This document shows positions 35,091-43,507 of a DNA stretch of 57,249 nucleotides, piece after piece. The DNA comes from CAZOEL01 sp964578835 (GTDB taxonomy: Bacteria; Desulfobacterota; Syntrophobacteria; Syntrophobacterales; Syntrophobacteraceae). Every line of letters begins with the position of its first letter. The first letter of the stretch is position 1. The notes below the pieces were generated by a model. It saw nothing but the letters and a program-made list of their open reading frames with translations. It had not been told where the DNA came from and ran no database searches. The DNA is taken from positions 1-57,249 of the forward strand of contig CAZOEL010000044.1 in assembly GCA_964578835.1 (NCBI GenBank). The letters are read 5' to 3'. The translations under genes were made by a program, and so were the position numbers.

Positions 35091-37586
35091 TTACTCTTTC
35101 ACGGTCGAGTCTTGCAGTTCAACAAGGGTTTCCAGAATCTCGATCCGAACGCGGTCTGCAATGCTTCTATCCTTCTTGTCCCGCCACATGTAGGAGAGCC
35201 TCTCCTCTGTATTCATAACACGGCCTGCAGCCTCATCGAGCAGTTTTCGAGCGCGATCCGGAACGGCGTCGCTCCCTACCTTCGATTCAGCGCAGGATAT
35301 CGCTTCCTTGAGCATTTTCAAGTACTCGTAATCCTCGATTCCTTCACGAATAGCCTCCATGTGCTTGCCTGAAGTAACGGATGTTTCATCGAGGAAAAAC
35401 GGCGTGTACCCTTTTCTCATCCGGACGTATTCGTTCCACGAAGAGCCTCCGCCATTATCGGCAAAAGACCAGAAATAGGAGCCCTTTGCGCCGTATTCCC
35501 AGCAGGACCAAGCCTGTAAACGGCAGTAGAGATAGGGGTCCATCTGTTGCATGGGGCCGAAGCAGGAGTATAGAGCAAGCTCTGAGCCCTGCTCACGTCT
35601 TTGCGTGTAATATTCCCTTTGCCTGGGCTCGCTCATAAGAAACCAGCGGTTGGGAGAGAGGACGTCGCATAGGCCCATCATTTCCTGATCGGCCTGATAG
35701 GGATCTTCATGTATGGGATCTTCCCAGATTCTTATTCCGGTTTTTGCAGATCGAATAGCCTTAGCCCACTGCTTGATAATTTCATCCTGCTGGGCCCTTC
35801 GCGGCTCATCGACGAGTAAAAGGTGGAATTGCTCGGGCCTCAACCCCCGCTTCGTAATTTGTTCAGCCCAGAAGGCAATCCAAATCCCAACCTTTTTCTC
35901 GAATTCGGGAGAGCCCATCTTCGACCCGGCAAATTGATCTTTCACACCCATCGCAATGCAGTATTGGCGCGCATCAGGCCATAACTTCAGCCATTCGTCC
36001 AGGTTAGACGCGTCCGGTCTACTCTCGAAGCCCCCATATTCATTGAATGTTCCGGAAGGCCATACGGAGGAGGTCGCCCATGGAGAATCGACGAAATGCT
36101 CGCGCAAATGGGCGACGATCTTCTCTCGATTGCTAATTGCAACTCCGTGCGTACCGACTCTGTTCGTGTAATCCCAACCCCCAAGATGCAGAGAGGGACG
36201 ATCCGGGAAACGGATAGGGAAAATCTGAAGCGTCAATGGAGCCAGCAATGACTGAAAGTCTGAGGATGAGCGGGTTAGAACAATCCGCCCCTCATATTTT
36301 CCAGGACCCAAATTCGTCGGATGGAATGTGAACCAGACTTGCTTGGTCATTCCCGAAGGAACGCTTATGAGCAGAGCATCGGTGGATCTTTTCACCTCGG
36401 ATAATGCCGACGCCACAGGAAGCCCGTCCCACGAATCGGTCCACAGAACTTCCCGCACATCGATATACGAAGGATTTGGGCTACCCGGAAGACCCTCGAT
36501 TTTCAGGCGAAGCTCGACGTCTTCCCTGGAAGCGTTGCTGACATTAATGGCTCCGGCGCGGTATTCATTGCTCATCATTTTGATATCAAGAGACGCCTCC
36601 GGGCTGTTGGGGGGGATTTGCATGCGGGAGAGAGGGTCCCATGGTCCTGATTGCCACAGGCTCAATGCGGGACAACCCTCCAAACGCCAGAACATGGCCT
36701 GAACCCTGAATATTTGGCGGTGAAGACGATTGAGAGGAAAGACAGAGCGGAAATGGCTCTCATTCCGATGGGCAAACCGCACCAAATCCTGTCTGATGGC
36801 TTGCAGTCGGTCCAAGATCCGCTTTTTCTCTCGGTCCGCAAGTGCGCTTTCAGTCACTGCAAGCCAAATTTCCTGGATATCTTTCTGAAGCCTGACCCTG
36901 ATTCCCTCCTCGATTCTTTTCTCCCTGAAGAAGGCTTTGAGATCTTCAATAGGGTTGCCTCGTGAGAAGCTGCCCGCCCCGCCGTCGTCTTCGCCGTAAA
37001 CTTCCACTTCATCGGCATATATGGAAGACCGACTGGAAACGACAAACGTGATGAACCGTCCGTAAGTCTTCAAATCCCTGGTCCAAAATCTGTGCTTTGC
37101 GTATCCCGAATCGGGAGGAAATCCATGCCTCGAGCTCAAAGCCGAAAGGTCGCCTGCGTCATAATATCTTTTGTCGTCATCGCTAACCAGAAGGCGGATA
37201 GAACGAGGCCATTCGACGCCCTCGGCTCCGGCTGCAGTGCTGAAAGATGCGCCCTTAATGGTCTTAATCCTTAAAAGATCGATGGTGATAACCCAGGTGT
37301 GCGACGATTTCTGACCGATGGCGGCCGAATCGCTAAAGAAATATTCCGTGGCATGCCTCCCGTCAGTAAGCCCTGATGCGCTATTCGAGATCAAAGGATC
37401 GGGATGGTCCTGAGCAGGCTTCAATACGTAAGGTTTCCCGATGGCGATGTTTTTGTATCGCTTGGAAGCCTCCCCCTCTTGCAGCCGAGCATCAAGCGGG
37501 CTTGGAAAGAATGCCTGAGCGAAAAGCAAGAGGCAGACAAGGCGAAATAACGGGTGAAGTTGCACGCAGAAAAGCATCTTTACCAT
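35091..37586 (-). CDS. Secreted DUF4091-type protein, possible glycoside hydrolase with a discoidin-like N-terminus
   Basis: An 831-residue exported protein. After a signal peptide (LFRLVCLLLFAQAFFPSPLDA), residues about 50-210 look like a beta-sandwich of the F5/8-type carbohydrate-binding kind (SNSASGLTDGRHATEYFFS, SIRLLVSDDDKRYYDAG). A middle region has Ig-like strands. The C-terminal half has the DUF4091 layout, with LLLVDEP, YGAKGSYFWSFADNGGG and a final helix AIREGIEDYEYLKMLKEA typical of that family, whose members are putative glycoside hydrolases. A candidate acid is Glu in LLVDEPRRAQ. Start at ATG 37586 with GGAG 8 nt upstream. It is the first gene of the minus-strand run ahead of a sensor phosphatase. 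Carbohydrate target unknown. Confidence 0.8.
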   Translation of the reverse strand: MVKMLFCVQLHPLFRLVCLLLFAQAFFPSPLDARLQEGEASKRYKNIAIGKPYVLKPAQDHPDPLISNSASGLTDGRHATEYFFSDSAAIGQKSSHTWVITIDLLRIKTIKGASFSTAAGAEGVEWPRSIRLLVSDDDKRYYDAGDLSALSSRHGFPPDSGYAKHRFWTRDLKTYGRFITFVVSSRSSIYADEVEVYGEDDGGAGSFSRGNPIEDLKAFFREKRIEEGIRVRLQKDIQEIWLAVTESALADREKKRILDRLQAIRQDLVRFAHRNESHFRSVFPLNRLHRQIFRVQAMFWRLEGCPALSLWQSGPWDPLSRMQIPPNSPEASLDIKMMSNEYRAGAINVSNASREDVELRLKIEGLPGSPNPSYIDVREVLWTDSWDGLPVASALSEVKRSTDALLISVPSGMTKQVWFTFHPTNLGPGKYEGRIVLTRSSSDFQSLLAPLTLQIFPIRFPDRPSLHLGGWDYTNRVGTHGVAISNREKIVAHLREHFVDSPWATSSVWPSGTFNEYGGFESRPDASNLDEWLKLWPDARQYCIAMGVKDQFAGSKMGSPEFEKKVGIWIAFWAEQITKRGLRPEQFHLLLVDEPRRAQQDEIIKQWAKAIRSAKTGIRIWEDPIHEDPYQADQEMMGLCDVLSPNRWFLMSEPRQREYYTQRREQGSELALYSCFGPMQQMDPYLYCRLQAWSCWEYGAKGSYFWSFADNGGGSSWNEYVRMRKGYTPFFLDETSVTSGKHMEAIREGIEDYEYLKMLKEAISCAESKVGSDAVPDRARKLLDEAAGRVMNTEERLSYMWRDKKDRSIADRVRIEILETLVELQDSTVKE

Positions 37587-37764
37587 TTCATGATCTCCAT
37601 TAATGAACGTCCGAACTAATTGTGCCCATAGCTCGCCGTCTTGTCGAGAAAATTGCATCTTGAAGAGGTGGAAAACCAAGCTCTTCGAGTCAGGAGGCTG
37701 GACGACCGGATCAAGCTTGGTTGTTCTGCTAAAGGTTTGTGACAGAAGGTCAAACGCGCTTGTA

Positions 37765-37795
37765 TTGGACCCATAAACTGGGTAATGTGATCCAA
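37765..37795. promoter_or_regulatory. Nested palindrome in the divergent promoter region
   Basis: TTGGA (37765-37769) and TCCAA (37791-37795) enclose ACCCA/TGGGT (37769-37773 and 37779-37783). It lies between the divergent genes at 37586 and 37834. It could be an operator or a leader hairpin; no known consensus fits. Confidence 0.35.
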
Positions 37796-37833
37796 ATGCG
37801 AGAGTGACTTAGAGTCAAATTAGAGGAGAAGCC

Positions 37834-39582
37834 ATGGAGGGAGAGTTGTCAAACAAAGAGTCCGGCAGGATCAGCATGAAGTTTGTCAATGTCCTTGTGG
37901 CGTTTGCTTTCATCGCTTTATGCGGGGTTTTGGTGTTCAATTATTTGAACGATCCTGCTGGAAAGCAGACGGGAACCGAGAACGGAGAGAACCGAGGGGC
38001 GACAAAAAAGACGGGTCAATATCTGGACATCACGTTCTATTCTTCCAGCGCGAAGAAGAGCTGGATTGATGAAATGGTTAGAGACTTCAATGGATCCGGC
38101 CACAGTCTCGAGAACAAAACGATACGAGTAAAAGCGATTCACGTCAACTCGGGAGACAGCCTCGAGGATCTCAAGCAGGGAAGAATAAAGCCGGATATGT
38201 GGTCGCCCGGAGATGAATCCTGGCTTGAACTGGGCGCGGCTCACTGGAGAAATGTCAAGCAAAAGCCGCTCTTTGAAGGGTATGCGCCTTTGGTCGATAT
38301 ACCTCTTGTAATCGCCATGTGGGAGCCGATGGCCAAGGCTCTTGGCTATCCCAAGCCCATTGGTTGGACGGATATCGCTTCGCTGGCTTCGAGTCCCAAG
38401 GGCTGGGAGTCTCTCGGTCGTCCGGAATGGGGCAGGTTCAGATGGGGCCATGCCCATCCCGACGCCAATTCGGGGTTTCTCACCATCGTATCGGAAGTCT
38501 ACGCCGCTCTTGGCAAAACAGACGGGCTAACTCCCGACGACCTGAAAAAACCGGAAGTAGTCTCTTTTCTCAAGCAGTTTGAAGGCGCGGTAGAGCACTA
38601 TGGACTCTCCAACAGTTGGATAGACGACCTCATGCATGCAAAAGGCCCTGCATATCTTTCCGCAGCGGCGCAATACGAAAACACCATCATCGAAACCAAC
38701 CAGAAGCATCGCAATCAGCCTTTCAAGCTGGTCGCCATCTACCCTAAGGAAGGAACTTTCTGGACTCGCCATCCGACGGCGATAATAGAAGAGGAGTGGA
38801 TGACGCCTGAAAAGAAGAAGGCATCGCAAAAATTCATCGATTTCCTTCTTAGCTTGGAGTCTCAAAGGCGCGCTATGGACATGGGATTGAGACCAATAAG
38901 CAAAGACGTTGCGATCGCCTCTCCCTTCGATGAGGATCACGGTGTGAGTCCTGCGCTCGCGGAAGAAAAGATCTTCCGGGTTCCAGAAGAAGGAGTGCTC
39001 AAGCGGATCGTTGACCTTTGGGAGGATGTGAAGGTCCCGGCTACCGTTTTTCTCGTTCTCGATCGATCCGGGAGCATGAAGGGCAAAGCAATGGAAAACG
39101 CCAAAGAGGGAGCGATTCAATTTCTCAAGAGCATGAAGCCCAGAGACCAGGTGAAGGTGATCGTATTCAACAATGAAGTGACTACCCTCAATGAGCTTTG
39201 CCTTGTCCGGGAATGCGCGGAAAACGCTGCAGGCAGGCTTCAGGAAGTCTTTGCCGAGGGTGGAACGGCGCTTCATGATGCGGTCATGAGCAGCTATGGG
39301 AGTTTGATCGAAATGAAGAAGAAGAATCCGAATCGTCGCTATGGCATCGTAGTGCTTTCTGACGGCAAGGATACGAGCAGCAGAGTCAGTCGCTTCGATT
39401 TCATTGATTTTTTGCCGCGCGGGGAAGACTTCGATGTCCCGAAGGTATACACTATCGCGTATGGAGACGAAGCGGACAGGGATCTGCTTGCCGAAATATC
39501 CAACAGAACCAACGCGCGTCTTTTCAGCAGCTCCATAGAGAGGATAGGAGAAACATACAAGGAGCTCAGCGCAAATTTCTAA
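37834..39582 (+). CDS. Membrane-anchored solute-binding protein fused to a von Willebrand A domain
   Basis: A 582-residue chimera. One N-terminal membrane anchor (VLVAFAFIALCGVLVFNYL, residues about 20-40) is followed by an extracellular solute-binding type region (about 60-385; KPDMWSPGDESWLELGAAHW, ANSGFLTIVSEVYAALG, FKLVAIYPKEGTFW) like the iron/molybdate-type family. Residues 400-580 are a vWA domain with a complete MIDAS: D410-x-S412-x-S414 (LDRSGSM), Thr in EGGTALHDAV and Asp in VLSDGKDTSS. It is not a transporter subunit in the usual sense, as no permease lies nearby. GAGGAG lies 5 nt before the ATG. The next gene encodes a membrane coiled-coil protein 47 nt downstream, which is likely its partner. 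Confidence 0.87.
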   Translation: MEGELSNKESGRISMKFVNVLVAFAFIALCGVLVFNYLNDPAGKQTGTENGENRGATKKTGQYLDITFYSSSAKKSWIDEMVRDFNGSGHSLENKTIRVKAIHVNSGDSLEDLKQGRIKPDMWSPGDESWLELGAAHWRNVKQKPLFEGYAPLVDIPLVIAMWEPMAKALGYPKPIGWTDIASLASSPKGWESLGRPEWGRFRWGHAHPDANSGFLTIVSEVYAALGKTDGLTPDDLKKPEVVSFLKQFEGAVEHYGLSNSWIDDLMHAKGPAYLSAAAQYENTIIETNQKHRNQPFKLVAIYPKEGTFWTRHPTAIIEEEWMTPEKKKASQKFIDFLLSLESQRRAMDMGLRPISKDVAIASPFDEDHGVSPALAEEKIFRVPEEGVLKRIVDLWEDVKVPATVFLVLDRSGSMKGKAMENAKEGAIQFLKSMKPRDQVKVIVFNNEVTTLNELCLVRECAENAAGRLQEVFAEGGTALHDAVMSSYGSLIEMKKKNPNRRYGIVVLSDGKDTSSRVSRFDFIDFLPRGEDFDVPKVYTIAYGDEADRDLLAEISNRTNARLFSSSIERIGETYKELSANF

Positions 39583-39629
39583 TCGGCGCTTAGGGATATG
39601 CCATTGGATCGAGACCGGGTTATTAGATC

Positions 39630-40406
39630 ATGACAAGATACATTCTAAAGCTCTTCCGCCCCTTGCCGTTATTGCTCCTGGCCTCTTCGGCCGTGACGGT
39701 GGCGATCACTGGAATATGGTGGGTAGCTCCCCTGGGGCTCATTGCGTCAGCAATCGTCGCTTTTCAGAGCCTGTCCTTGCACAGTTCGGAAGCAACCGAA
39801 AGCGAGCGGTCCTCTGAATATGACTTGGCGCCGCTTCGACATGACCTGCGGGTGAAATTCGGAGCCGCATTGAAGGCGCGGGAGGAGATCGCAAAAGAGC
39901 TTGAGGACGCGCCGGAGAACGCCTTCTTAAATGCCGACGAGATCTCCTCCCGGATGAACGAGGTCGTGGATGGCTATTACAAGCTGCTTCTGAAGCTTGA
40001 AAAGGTCAGCCCTTTCATCGATAGATCGGTTACAATGGAGGTAAAGAGATCGATAGACCAGCTCAAGGTCGAGATTGAACGCTGCTCCGATGATGTAACC
40101 CATGAGAATCTCAGCCTGGCTCTCAAAAACAAGATGGATCAGTTGAATTCCCTCGAAGCCCTCGGACGATTCAAAGAGCGGGTCGAGTCGCAGTTGATGA
40201 ATCTGATCGCCGGCTTGAACAGTCTTCACATTAGAATTGTGCAGGTAAAACTCTCTCCGGACTCATCCCTCGACCCGACCAGCGGTATAAGGGAGAGCAT
40301 CAACGATATGCTGCTGAATATCGAATTTTCGGAAAACGCCGCGCGAGAATTCCATCGTTTTCTTGCCGGAGCAACCGAGGGAGTGAAGGCGACTTCTTCC
40401 TCATGA
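39630..40406 (+). CDS. Membrane protein with two N-terminal helices and a coiled-coil cytoplasmic part, 258 residues
   Basis: No family recognised. Two hydrophobic segments (PLPLLLLASSAVTVAITGIW and APLGLIASAIVAFQSL) form a hairpin near the N-terminus. The rest (about 55-258) is helical and strongly charged with heptad-like runs (KAREEIAKELEDAPENAFL; KMDQLNSLEALGRFKERVES). The upstream neighbour encodes the vWA chimera, 47 nt away, and both are anchored in the membrane, so they may form a complex. No clear ribosome-binding site: the ATG at 39630 follows TTATTAGATC. The 3' end overlaps the convergent DsbA-like gene by 6 nt. Confidence 0.75.
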   Translation: MTRYILKLFRPLPLLLLASSAVTVAITGIWWVAPLGLIASAIVAFQSLSLHSSEATESERSSEYDLAPLRHDLRVKFGAALKAREEIAKELEDAPENAFLNADEISSRMNEVVDGYYKLLLKLEKVSPFIDRSVTMEVKRSIDQLKVEIERCSDDVTHENLSLALKNKMDQLNSLEALGRFKERVESQLMNLIAGLNSLHIRIVQVKLSPDSSLDPTSGIRESINDMLLNIEFSENAAREFHRFLAGATEGVKATSSS

Positions 40407-41009
40407 GGATTCTCGAGAAAGCTTGGCGAGGACTTGGCGGAAGGTCTCGATAGGACGCATGCCGACGATCTTTTCCCTACCATCGAAGACAAAAGTAGGC
40501 AGAGCGCTCACACTATAACGAGCGCCTTCTTCACGACCTTTTTCAAGACAATCTCTGTAACGACCCTCTGTAAGGGCTTTCTGCAATTCAACGGCGTCAA
40601 TGCCCGACTTCTCCGCAATATCGAGAACTACAGCCAGCTCTCCTATATTGCGAGCATCGCTGAAATAGGCGCGAAATGCGGCGGCGTGAAAAGCATGATA
40701 TTTGCCATGAGCCCTTGCGAGCTCACTGGCTTCGAGCGCCAACCTCGAATTGGCGAGAAGCTTCACCTCGCCGAATTCGCACCCATACTTCGAGCCCATG
40801 ATTCTGAGCTCCTCAAAGAGAGCCTCAATGTCATAATCCGGGAATTTTTCAACGAGCAAAACTCCTTCCTTCGGCGTCTCAGGATGAAGCTCAAAACTGA
40901 TCCATTCTACATTTGCATCGAATTCACCCTTCAATCTCTCCACGACTCCAGTAGCCATGTAACAATAAGGACATGTGAAATCGCTGAAGATGCGAACATT
41001 TACTGTCAT
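40401..41009 (-). CDS. DsbA-family thiol oxidoreductase (FrnE-like)
   Basis: A 202-residue thioredoxin-fold protein with the active site FTCPYC in IFSDFTCPYCYMATGVVERL at residues 9-16 and the cis-Pro loop VSALPTFVF near 170. It belongs to the FrnE/2-hydroxychromene-carboxylate-isomerase branch of the DsbA family, which is cytoplasmic (no signal peptide here). Redox or isomerase substrates cannot be inferred. AGGAGG lies about 10 nt before the ATG. It converges with the membrane coiled-coil gene and has about 550 nt of intergenic DNA upstream. It is likely a single-gene unit. Confidence 0.85.
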   Translation of the reverse strand: MTVNVRIFSDFTCPYCYMATGVVERLKGEFDANVEWISFELHPETPKEGVLLVEKFPDYDIEALFEELRIMGSKYGCEFGEVKLLANSRLALEASELARAHGKYHAFHAAAFRAYFSDARNIGELAVVLDIAEKSGIDAVELQKALTEGRYRDCLEKGREEGARYSVSALPTFVFDGREKIVGMRPIETFRQVLAKLSRESS

Positions 41010-41558
41010 GATAAGCTATCCTCCTATGGCGGGTTTGCTGAGACGCTCCAATCTAAAGGTTTTCTGGGAAAAATCAAGGGTCAGGGAAACGTGCGAATAG
41101 CCCCGAAGGGTGCGTAGGAATAGGCGGTCAAAACAAATGAGGTCTCCGGCAACCGCGCGCCACAGAATATATTTCTTAGTCGGTTCTCTAATTACGACTC
41201 AACCACGACTGCATAAGCTATTGCGGGTCTTTTCCACTCAACGATAGAAGGCTTCCGCGGATAAACGGGAAATCAACTGTCCATCAGGGAATTTCACCTA
41301 TGAAAATGGGGTATTGCTCCTATGGACAGTTCACCCTCGAAAAGGTAGAAAACTGGCTCATCAGAGAGAGAGGAGCCGGTTCGAGTTGGAGCTAAATCGA
41401 GCATCACTCATTCCTTCTGAGGTTGCCCTCATGTTGAAGATAGAATTGAAGCTATTTGGCGAAATTTCCCCGGTCATGATCATCAAGACTTCTCTCTCTC
41501 AAAGTCTTCGTGGGAGCGCATTACTATGGCTGCAATCATCAGATGAACGGAGTTTGGC
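41010..41558. other. Intergenic region with a 10-bp inverted repeat
   Basis: About 550 nt without a supported gene. An inverted repeat AACTGTCCAT (41275-41284) / ATGGACAGTT (41322-41331) frames 37 nt. The rest includes the promoter and 5' leader of the cold-shock gene, in which I cannot place a -35/-10 pair. A worn remnant of a mobile element is conceivable but not shown. Confidence 0.4.
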
Positions 41559-41774
41559 ATGGCGAACGGTCGAGTGAAATGGTTTGATGAGAAGAAAGGC
41601 TATGGCTTCATAGAAACCGAAAATGGGAAGGATGTTTTTGTCCATTACAGCAGCATTGAGGGCAGCGGCTTCAAAACCCTTCAGGAGGGGGACGAAGTCA
41701 GCTTTGAAATAGAACAGGGAGCGAAGGGGCCTCAGGCGACCCATTGCAGAAAGCTTCAGACGGCGACTACTTGA
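41559..41774 (+). CDS. Cold-shock domain protein (CspA family)
   Basis: A 71-residue cold-shock protein. The RNA-binding motifs RNP-1 (KGYGFIE, near residue 13) and RNP-2 (VFVHYSSI, near 27) are both present, and the length is typical for CspA. It binds single-stranded RNA and DNA and melts RNA structure. GGAG lies 6 nt before the ATG. A terminator at 41798 follows. This is probably a single-gene unit with a long leader. The cspA name is not used because paralogues cannot be told apart. Confidence 0.95.
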   Translation: MANGRVKWFDEKKGYGFIETENGKDVFVHYSSIEGSGFKTLQEGDEVSFEIEQGAKGPQATHCRKLQTATT

Positions 41775-41797
41775 AAAGTAGCGCCGATATGAAAGAG

Positions 41798-41824
41798 AGC
41801 CGGAGATTTCCATCTCCGGCTTTC
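41798..41824. terminator. Intrinsic terminator between the cold-shock and rhodanese genes
   Basis: AGCCGGAGA (41798-41806) pairs with TCTCCGGCT (41813-41821), followed by TTCC on the plus strand and preceded by GAAAG on the minus. It lies between two convergent genes and probably serves both, though the T-tracts are short. Confidence 0.75.
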
Positions 41825-42352
41825 CTATTCGGTGGGAAGATTGGCCTGTTGCCAAAGAGACCAGCCGTTCACGAGCACGCGAACGTCCTTGTAACCCTTC
41901 TCGAGCAATCCGAAAGTCAATTCCTTGCTCAGCCCGCACCCTTCGCCGTCGCAATAGACAATTATGGGCAATTCGATAGGAACGTCGGCCATTGTCTCGG
42001 AAAACCGGTCTTCGAAAGCTTCCCATGGAAGACTTCTGGCGCCCTTGATATGTCCCGCCTCATAGGCTTCATCGGGACGCGCATCGACGAAGACGGCCTG
42101 CTCGGAGAAATAGAGCACTTGGGCTTCCTCCATGGAAACGATGAGATTATCGTCCGAAGGCGATGCGTGGAGTTGGGCTTCGGGAGACCATCGGGCCTGC
42201 AGAGAGATCCCGTCGGGCCTCAGATGATTGACTCCCAGCCCTAGAATAGAAGCAAGAGCAAGGGTTACGCCACTCTGCCACAATGCCTTGAACCACGCGC
42301 GATTGCCAGAAGGGCTCATGGCTTTGTTCCGCAATCGCCCTTCACTCAGCAT
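41825..42352 (-). CDS. Membrane-anchored rhodanese-like protein
   Basis: A 175-residue protein: an N-terminal membrane helix (ALWQSGVTLALASILGLGV, near 20-40) then a rhodanese domain (about 65-175) with VFVDARPDEAYEAGHIKGA and the active-site loop cysteine in IIVYCDGEGCGLS. Rhodaneses transfer sulfane sulfur, so it may handle sulfur or redox chemistry at the membrane. The ATG at 42352 overlaps the end of ahbD by 7 nt and has AGGAAGG upstream; a frame to 42394 is open but lies inside ahbD, and an ATG at 42319 is a shorter alternative. Last gene of the heme operon. A role in heme synthesis is not shown. Confidence 0.85.
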   Translation of the reverse strand: MLSEGRLRNKAMSPSGNRAWFKALWQSGVTLALASILGLGVNHLRPDGISLQARWSPEAQLHASPSDDNLIVSMEEAQVLYFSEQAVFVDARPDEAYEAGHIKGARSLPWEAFEDRFSETMADVPIELPIIVYCDGEGCGLSKELTFGLLEKGYKDVRVLVNGWSLWQQANLPTE

Positions 42353-43488
42353 GACTTTGCGCCTTCCTGATGGAGCTTCGGCTCGTATAGACAAAGAGGC
42401 TCAGGGGCCAGATAGTCGCCGGTGCTCTCATAGGCTCGCGCCCGGCAGCCGCCGCATACTCTCGCGTACTCGCAGCGGCCGCACTTTCCCTTATAACCCT
42501 TGAAGTCTCGGAGATCGCGAAAGATGGTGGAGCTTTCCCATATTTCCCGGAACGCTTTCTCTCGAATATTGCCGCAGTCGAGCTCGAGGTAGCCGCACGG
42601 CTGGACCTGCCCGACATGGGATATGAAGGCGAACCCAACCCCTCCAAGGCACCCTCGCGTCATGGCGTCGAGCCCGAAAGTCTGGAAAGATACATCACGA
42701 CCATCAGATTTGGCTCGCTGCCGGAGTATCCGGTAATAATGCGGCGCACAGGTGGCCTTCAATTGTAGCGGAACCTTGTCTCTCTGCTCGTAAAACCAGT
42801 GAAGCGTCTTCTCATACTGCTCCGCGCTGATTCCCTGTTCGGCCAAATCTTTGCCGCGTCCCATGGGCACGAGCAAAAAGATGTGATGAGCGACTGCCCC
42901 CAGAGAGACAACCATCTCCTGAATGGCCGCAAGCTCATGCAGGTTCTGCTGCGTTATGGTGGTGTTCACCTGAAAAGGAAGTCCGGCTTCCGTCGCGTTC
43001 TTGATGCCTCGCAAGGCGCCTTCGAAAGCGCCCGGCATCCGGCGGAAAGCGTCGTGAGATTCTGCATTTGCGCCATCCAGGCTGATGCTGATGCGTTGGA
43101 TGCCCGAGTCAATCATTTTCACGGCCTTTTCGGGAGTGAGCAGAGTCCCGTTGACGGCCATGGTCATCCGGAGGCCTTTTTGGGTTCCGTATGATGCTAT
43201 CTCAAAGATGTCAGGGCGAAGCAGAGGCTCGCCGCCCGTAAGAATAATGATCGGGCTTGCAAAGGTAGTTATATTATCAAGGAGCGCAAAGCTCTCTTCC
43301 GTCGTAAGCTCATTTTCATACGGGCGGTCCAGCGCCGCCGCGCGGCAGTGAATGCAGGAAAGATTGCACGTGCGGGTCACCTCCCAGGCGACCAGACGGA
43401 GGCTCCCTTCTCCCCTGCCCTCGGCGCCTGCAGGATGTCCTCCTTGAGCATGCGGCTGAGAGCCTCGTGATTCAGGATGTGGATTCAT
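42346..43488 (-). CDS. ahbD: Radical SAM heme synthase AhbD (iron-coproporphyrin decarboxylase)
   Basis: A 380-residue radical SAM/SPASM enzyme. The 4Fe-4S site is CNLSCIHC (C-x3-C-x2-C) near residue 41, with the SAM-binding GGEP motif in ILTGGEPLLRP. The C-terminal cysteines (RGCLGG, QPCGYLELDCGN, GKCGRCEYARVCGGCRARAY, and a final PLCLYEP) form auxiliary clusters, typical of AhbD. In the alternative pathway from siroheme it converts the propionates of Fe-coproporphyrin III to the vinyl groups of heme b. AAGGAAG lies 7 nt before the ATG. Operon order ahbC-hemB-ahbD, 19 nt after hemB. NirJ-like and other SPASM enzymes are the alternatives, but the neighbourhood makes AhbD the best call. Confidence 0.92.
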   Translation of the reverse strand: MNPHPESRGSQPHAQGGHPAGAEGRGEGSLRLVAWEVTRTCNLSCIHCRAAALDRPYENELTTEESFALLDNITTFASPIIILTGGEPLLRPDIFEIASYGTQKGLRMTMAVNGTLLTPEKAVKMIDSGIQRISISLDGANAESHDAFRRMPGAFEGALRGIKNATEAGLPFQVNTTITQQNLHELAAIQEMVVSLGAVAHHIFLLVPMGRGKDLAEQGISAEQYEKTLHWFYEQRDKVPLQLKATCAPHYYRILRQRAKSDGRDVSFQTFGLDAMTRGCLGGVGFAFISHVGQVQPCGYLELDCGNIREKAFREIWESSTIFRDLRDFKGYKGKCGRCEYARVCGGCRARAYESTGDYLAPEPLCLYEPKLHQEGAKSC

Positions 43489-43507
43489 TGAAGATCTTCC
43501 TTGGATA

